DNA of 64,000 nucleotides, from the NCBI RefSeq assembly GCF_041296385.1, contig NW_027183804.1, forward strand, positions 3,162,001 through 3,226,000, in the 5' to 3' direction. Within the stretch, counting starts at the first letter, position 1. Each line of letters starts with the position of its first letter. The notes under the pieces are model-generated. The model was not told where the DNA came from, did not search any database, and was given only the letters and a program-made list of their open reading frames with translations. Made by a program: the position numbers and the translations under genes. This document shows positions 61,138-64,000 of this stretch, in pieces. The stretch comes from Aphelocoma coerulescens. Lineage: Eukaryota > Chordata > Aves > Passeriformes > Corvidae.

Positions 61138-63352
61138 ATGTGCCACCTGCTCTCCTCAGGGCTCTGCCTGCACACAGGCCCAGGAGAAGTTTTCCTGTTT
61201 GCAAGGAAAGAATGGAAAAGCCTGAGCAGGTTTCCTAAACAACAAAGCCCGCTCAGGAGCCACATGCTGAGTACAGGCTGCCTGGAACGATGTCCCCTTT
61301 CTACAAGGGTCAGTGTGAGCAGGAATGATCTCTGGGAGCAGAATTCTCGGAGTCTTTCCACTGAATTCTCTGTGCCTGTGTCTTGGGGTGACTTTAGGAT
61401 GTGTATCCCCTATGGCTGCTCTATGCCCCGAAGTTAACTTTGTGCATTTCTGTGCCTTTCAACTGAGCTTGAGAGGAGGGAGAGGAAAAAAAAACCGGAC
61501 AAACTTCTCAGAGCGTTTGTTCAAGGACACACATACACACTCCTCTGCATCCTGCTTGCAGCAAGGGTGGAGGAAGCAACCTTCTTGCTTTTGAGCCAGT
61601 TTTCAGCTCCTTTTCTCTGCAGGGAGATGGAGAGTTGAACTTTGTTCTCCTGGGACTTCGGGGGTTTCTTTCACTTCTTCTCTTCTTGACTGTTTCAACA
61701 TCAGACCACACCGGGAGAATTTTCTACCGAGGTGGGGGCCCTGAATGTGGGCCCATGAGCCAGCTCCAAGGAGGAGGAGGGAGACTACACCTACAGAAGT
61801 GTTGGGGTTCCTCCCCCCTGCCATGAGGTCATGGGAGAGGGGACCCTGGGGTAGAGGCATGGCCTGGGCACGGGGTCTCCCTGCTCCCTGCTCACATGTG
61901 CCCTAATCCTGTTCAGCACTGGTTATTTTGTGTTGCCCTGTGCCAGGAGGGCCCTGCTTGTCCCGGGATTGCTCAGTTCTTTGGCAGTGCCCCGCCCATG
62001 TGGCTGGAGAAGAAAGAGCTCTGAAACTTCTCTCAAGAATCGCTCCCTATTTCTTTCCATGGGCCTGGCTGTCTAGGGATGTTTCAGGAGAGCCCACTGA
62101 AACACGGAAGGACTCTCCAATTATCCCAGCTTTCTCTCCACAGCGAGAGGTTTCAATATTTAGCATTGTTATCTTTTTGCTGTGTGTTTGTTAAATAAAT
62201 AGTTTCTATCTCTTTCACTTTCTTCCCAGGAAAATTCTTTTTTCCCGAACCTGGTGGGGGAGGGCTGGGTGTAACCTGCCTTCTACCAGAGGATATTTTC
62301 CTCCACATTTGTCCAGACCGGCACAGCCTGTCCTTTCCCTGGGGCTCTGTTGCAGATGGAAGCTGCTGGTGCCATTGTCAGCTTGAAGCCCTCTTTTGAT
62401 GCAAGCAGATGTTGCCAGCTGTGTTCAGCAGCTGTGGCTCAATGTTTCTGCAAAGCTTTTGTGTTCCTCATGGAACCAAGGAGCCTTTGTGACACTGCAG
62501 GGGCTGATGGCATCAAGGAGACAATTGTGACAGTACAGAACCTCCTAGAAACAAGGCTCCATTGTGACACCGTGGGGAATCATGGAATCAAGGAGCCCAT
62601 TGTGACACGGCCAGGCCGCATGGAACCAATGGTCCATGGTTACACTGCGGATTCAAGAAGACCATGGTGACACCACGGAGCATCACGGAACCATAGTCCA
62701 TTGTGACACAGCGGGGCCTCATGGAAACAAGGGCACCATTGTGGCAAAGCAGGGCCTAATGGAAGCATGGAGAGCATTGGGACATTGTGGGGAATCATGG
62801 AAGCATGGAGAGCATTGTGACACTAAGGAAACTCCTGGAACCAAGATGAGCACTGGCACATCATGGAACCTCATGGAAGCAAGCCTCCATGATGACTTTG
62901 GAGGGCCTCATGGAGCACAGGATCCATTGTGACACAGCAGGACCTGGTGCAACCAAGGAGCCTTTGTGATACTCCAGATGCGCATGGAAGCCAGGGTGCA
63001 CTGAGACACAGCGGGGCCTTGTTGGAACCAAAGACACCTCTGCAAAAAGCAGGCGAGCTCATAGAAGCAAGGAGTCCATTGTTACAACATAAAACCTGTG
63101 GAACCAAGGGACCATTGTGACACTGCGGGGCCTCATGGAACCAATTGTCCATGATGACAATGCGGATCAAAGGAGACCATGGTGACACTGCGGAACCGCA
63201 TGGAACCAAGGAGCCATTGTGACACAGTGGGGCCTCATGGAATCAAGGAGACCATTGTGACCCAGGTGTTGCATGTGAAGGCAAGGAGCCATTGTGACTC
63301 TTTGGGCTTCTTCCCTTGAGCTCTGCAGCTGGCTGTCCCAGCCCAGCGCACC
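61138..63352 (+). repeat. Array unit 28 (2,215 bp), last complete unit
   Basis: It shares CTACACCTACAG (near 61785) with unit 25 and is preceded by the same GCGCATCAAAGG and TTCCCGTGAGC states, which supports a three-unit relationship. It has an A9 tract. Confidence 0.95.
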
Positions 63353-64000
63353 ATGTGCCACCTGCTCTCCTCAGGGCTCTGCCTGCACACAGGCCCAGGA
63401 CAAGTTTTCCTGTTTGCAAGGAAAGAATGGAAAAGCCTGAGCAGGTTTCCTAAACAACAAAGCCCGCTCAGGAGCCACATGCTGAGTACAGGCTGCCTGG
63501 AACGATGGCCCCTTTCTACAAAGGTCAGTGTGAGCAGGAATGATCTCTGGGAGCAGAATTCTCGGAGTCTTTCCACTGAATTCTCTGTGCCTGTGTCTTG
63601 GGGTGACTTTAGGATGTGTATCCCCTATCGCTGCTCTATGCCCCGAAGTTAACTTTGTGCATTTCTGTGCCTTTCAACTGAGCTTGAGAGGAGGGAGAGG
63701 AAAAAAAACCGGACAAACTTCTCAGAGCGTTTGTTCAAGGACACACATACACACTCCTCTGCATCCTGCTTGCAGCAAGGGTGGAGGAAGCAACCTTCTT
63801 GCTTTTGAGCCAGTTTTCAGCTCCTTTTCTCTGCAGGGAGATGGAGAGTTGAACTTTGTTCTCCTGGGACTTCGGGGGTTTCTTTCACTTCTTGTCTTCT
63901 TGACTGTTTCAACATCAGACCACACCGGGAGAATTTTCTCCCGAGGTGGGGGCCCTGAATGTGGGCCCATGAGCCAGCTCCAAGGAGGAGGAGGGAGACT
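63353..64000 (+). repeat. Partial array unit at right edge (5' 648 bp)
   Basis: This is the start of a further unit, cut by the window end just before the LTR-like segment. It shares the rare CCAGGACAAG state with unit 27 (offset 4,429 bp) and has an A8 tract and TTTTCTCCCGAGG. The array continues to the right. Confidence 0.95.

Larger units (their letters stand above)
1..64000 (+). repeat. 2.215-kb tandem (satellite) array filling the window
   Basis: The same roughly 2.2-kb sequence recurs head to tail from the first to the last base. The anchor ATGTGCCACCTGCTC occurs at 388, 2604, 4819, 7033, 9248, 11462 and so on to 63353, with one variant copy (ATGGGCC) at 52281. That is 29 anchors spaced 2,214-2,217 bp apart. 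The single wider gap (46909 to 50067, 3,158 bp) equals one 2,215-bp unit plus a 938-bp insertion and its 5-bp target duplication. All copies have the same orientation, and both window edges cut through a unit, so the array is longer than 64 kb. Such a macrosatellite or complex satellite is typical of heterochromatin, subtelomeres or sex chromosomes, but nothing here tells which. I recognise no published satellite name for it. Confidence 0.98.

Noticed and set aside
1..64000. Clustered gene family (tandemly duplicated genes)
   Set aside because: No frame in the unit shows intact exon structure, domain content or synonymous-site bias; variation is spread evenly over all parts of the unit.
1..64000. 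Centromeric satellite with CENP-B boxes
   Set aside because: No CENP-B-box-like motif was seen in the unit, and the unit length is far from nucleosomal. Location in a centromere cannot be excluded, but nothing in the sequence supports it.

Overview
The window is non-coding, satellite-type DNA from a vertebrate nuclear genome, most likely a bird and probably a passerine. That assignment is inferred from the style of the endogenous-retrovirus LTR pieces, which I recognise only by general resemblance. I see no prokaryotic gene structure, no real protein-coding gene, and no rRNA or tRNA gene.

Layout: the whole 64 kb is one head-to-tail tandem array. The repeat unit averages 2,215 bp. Measured from a fixed anchor (the ATG of ATGTGCCACCTGCTC), there are 28 complete units between 388 and 63352, each 2,214-2,217 bp long except one that carries an insertion. 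A partial unit lies at each window edge, so neither array boundary is visible. All units are in the same orientation and differ by a small number of substitutions and 1-bp indels.

Each unit has two parts. The first, about 1.33 kb, looks built from endogenous-retrovirus LTR pieces. It has a 0.66 kb segment with an A7-A10 tract, then a segment that starts TGTTGGGG and ends CTCTCCA, then a segment with AATAAA and an LTR-tail-like end in CCGGCACA, and finally a short exon-like stretch behind a good 3' splice-site consensus. The second part, about 0.84 kb, is an internal minisatellite of about 23 degenerate copies of a 37-bp monomer. The result is nested repetition: 37 bp inside 2.2 kb inside multi-unit blocks.

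Above the unit level there is higher-order structure. Units 8-12 (15894-26970) are duplicated almost exactly as units 13-17 (26971-38048), an 11.08-kb, five-unit step backed by several private variants. Smaller shared blocks link units 25 and 28 (6,642 bp apart), unit 27 and the terminal partial unit (4,429 bp apart), and units 12 and 18 (13,293 bp apart). This is the pattern expected from unequal exchange and gene conversion.

One unit (unit 22) is interrupted at 49048-49985 by a 938-bp element with TG...CA ends and a perfect 5-bp target-site duplication (CATGT). It is best read as a solo LTR that inserted after the unit had been amplified. It carries a (TA)18 microsatellite and a CpG-rich core. 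Many 60-166 codon open frames recur in every unit on both strands. They follow from unit similarity and the stop-poor minisatellite, they are broken by 1-bp homopolymer changes, and I do not call them genes.
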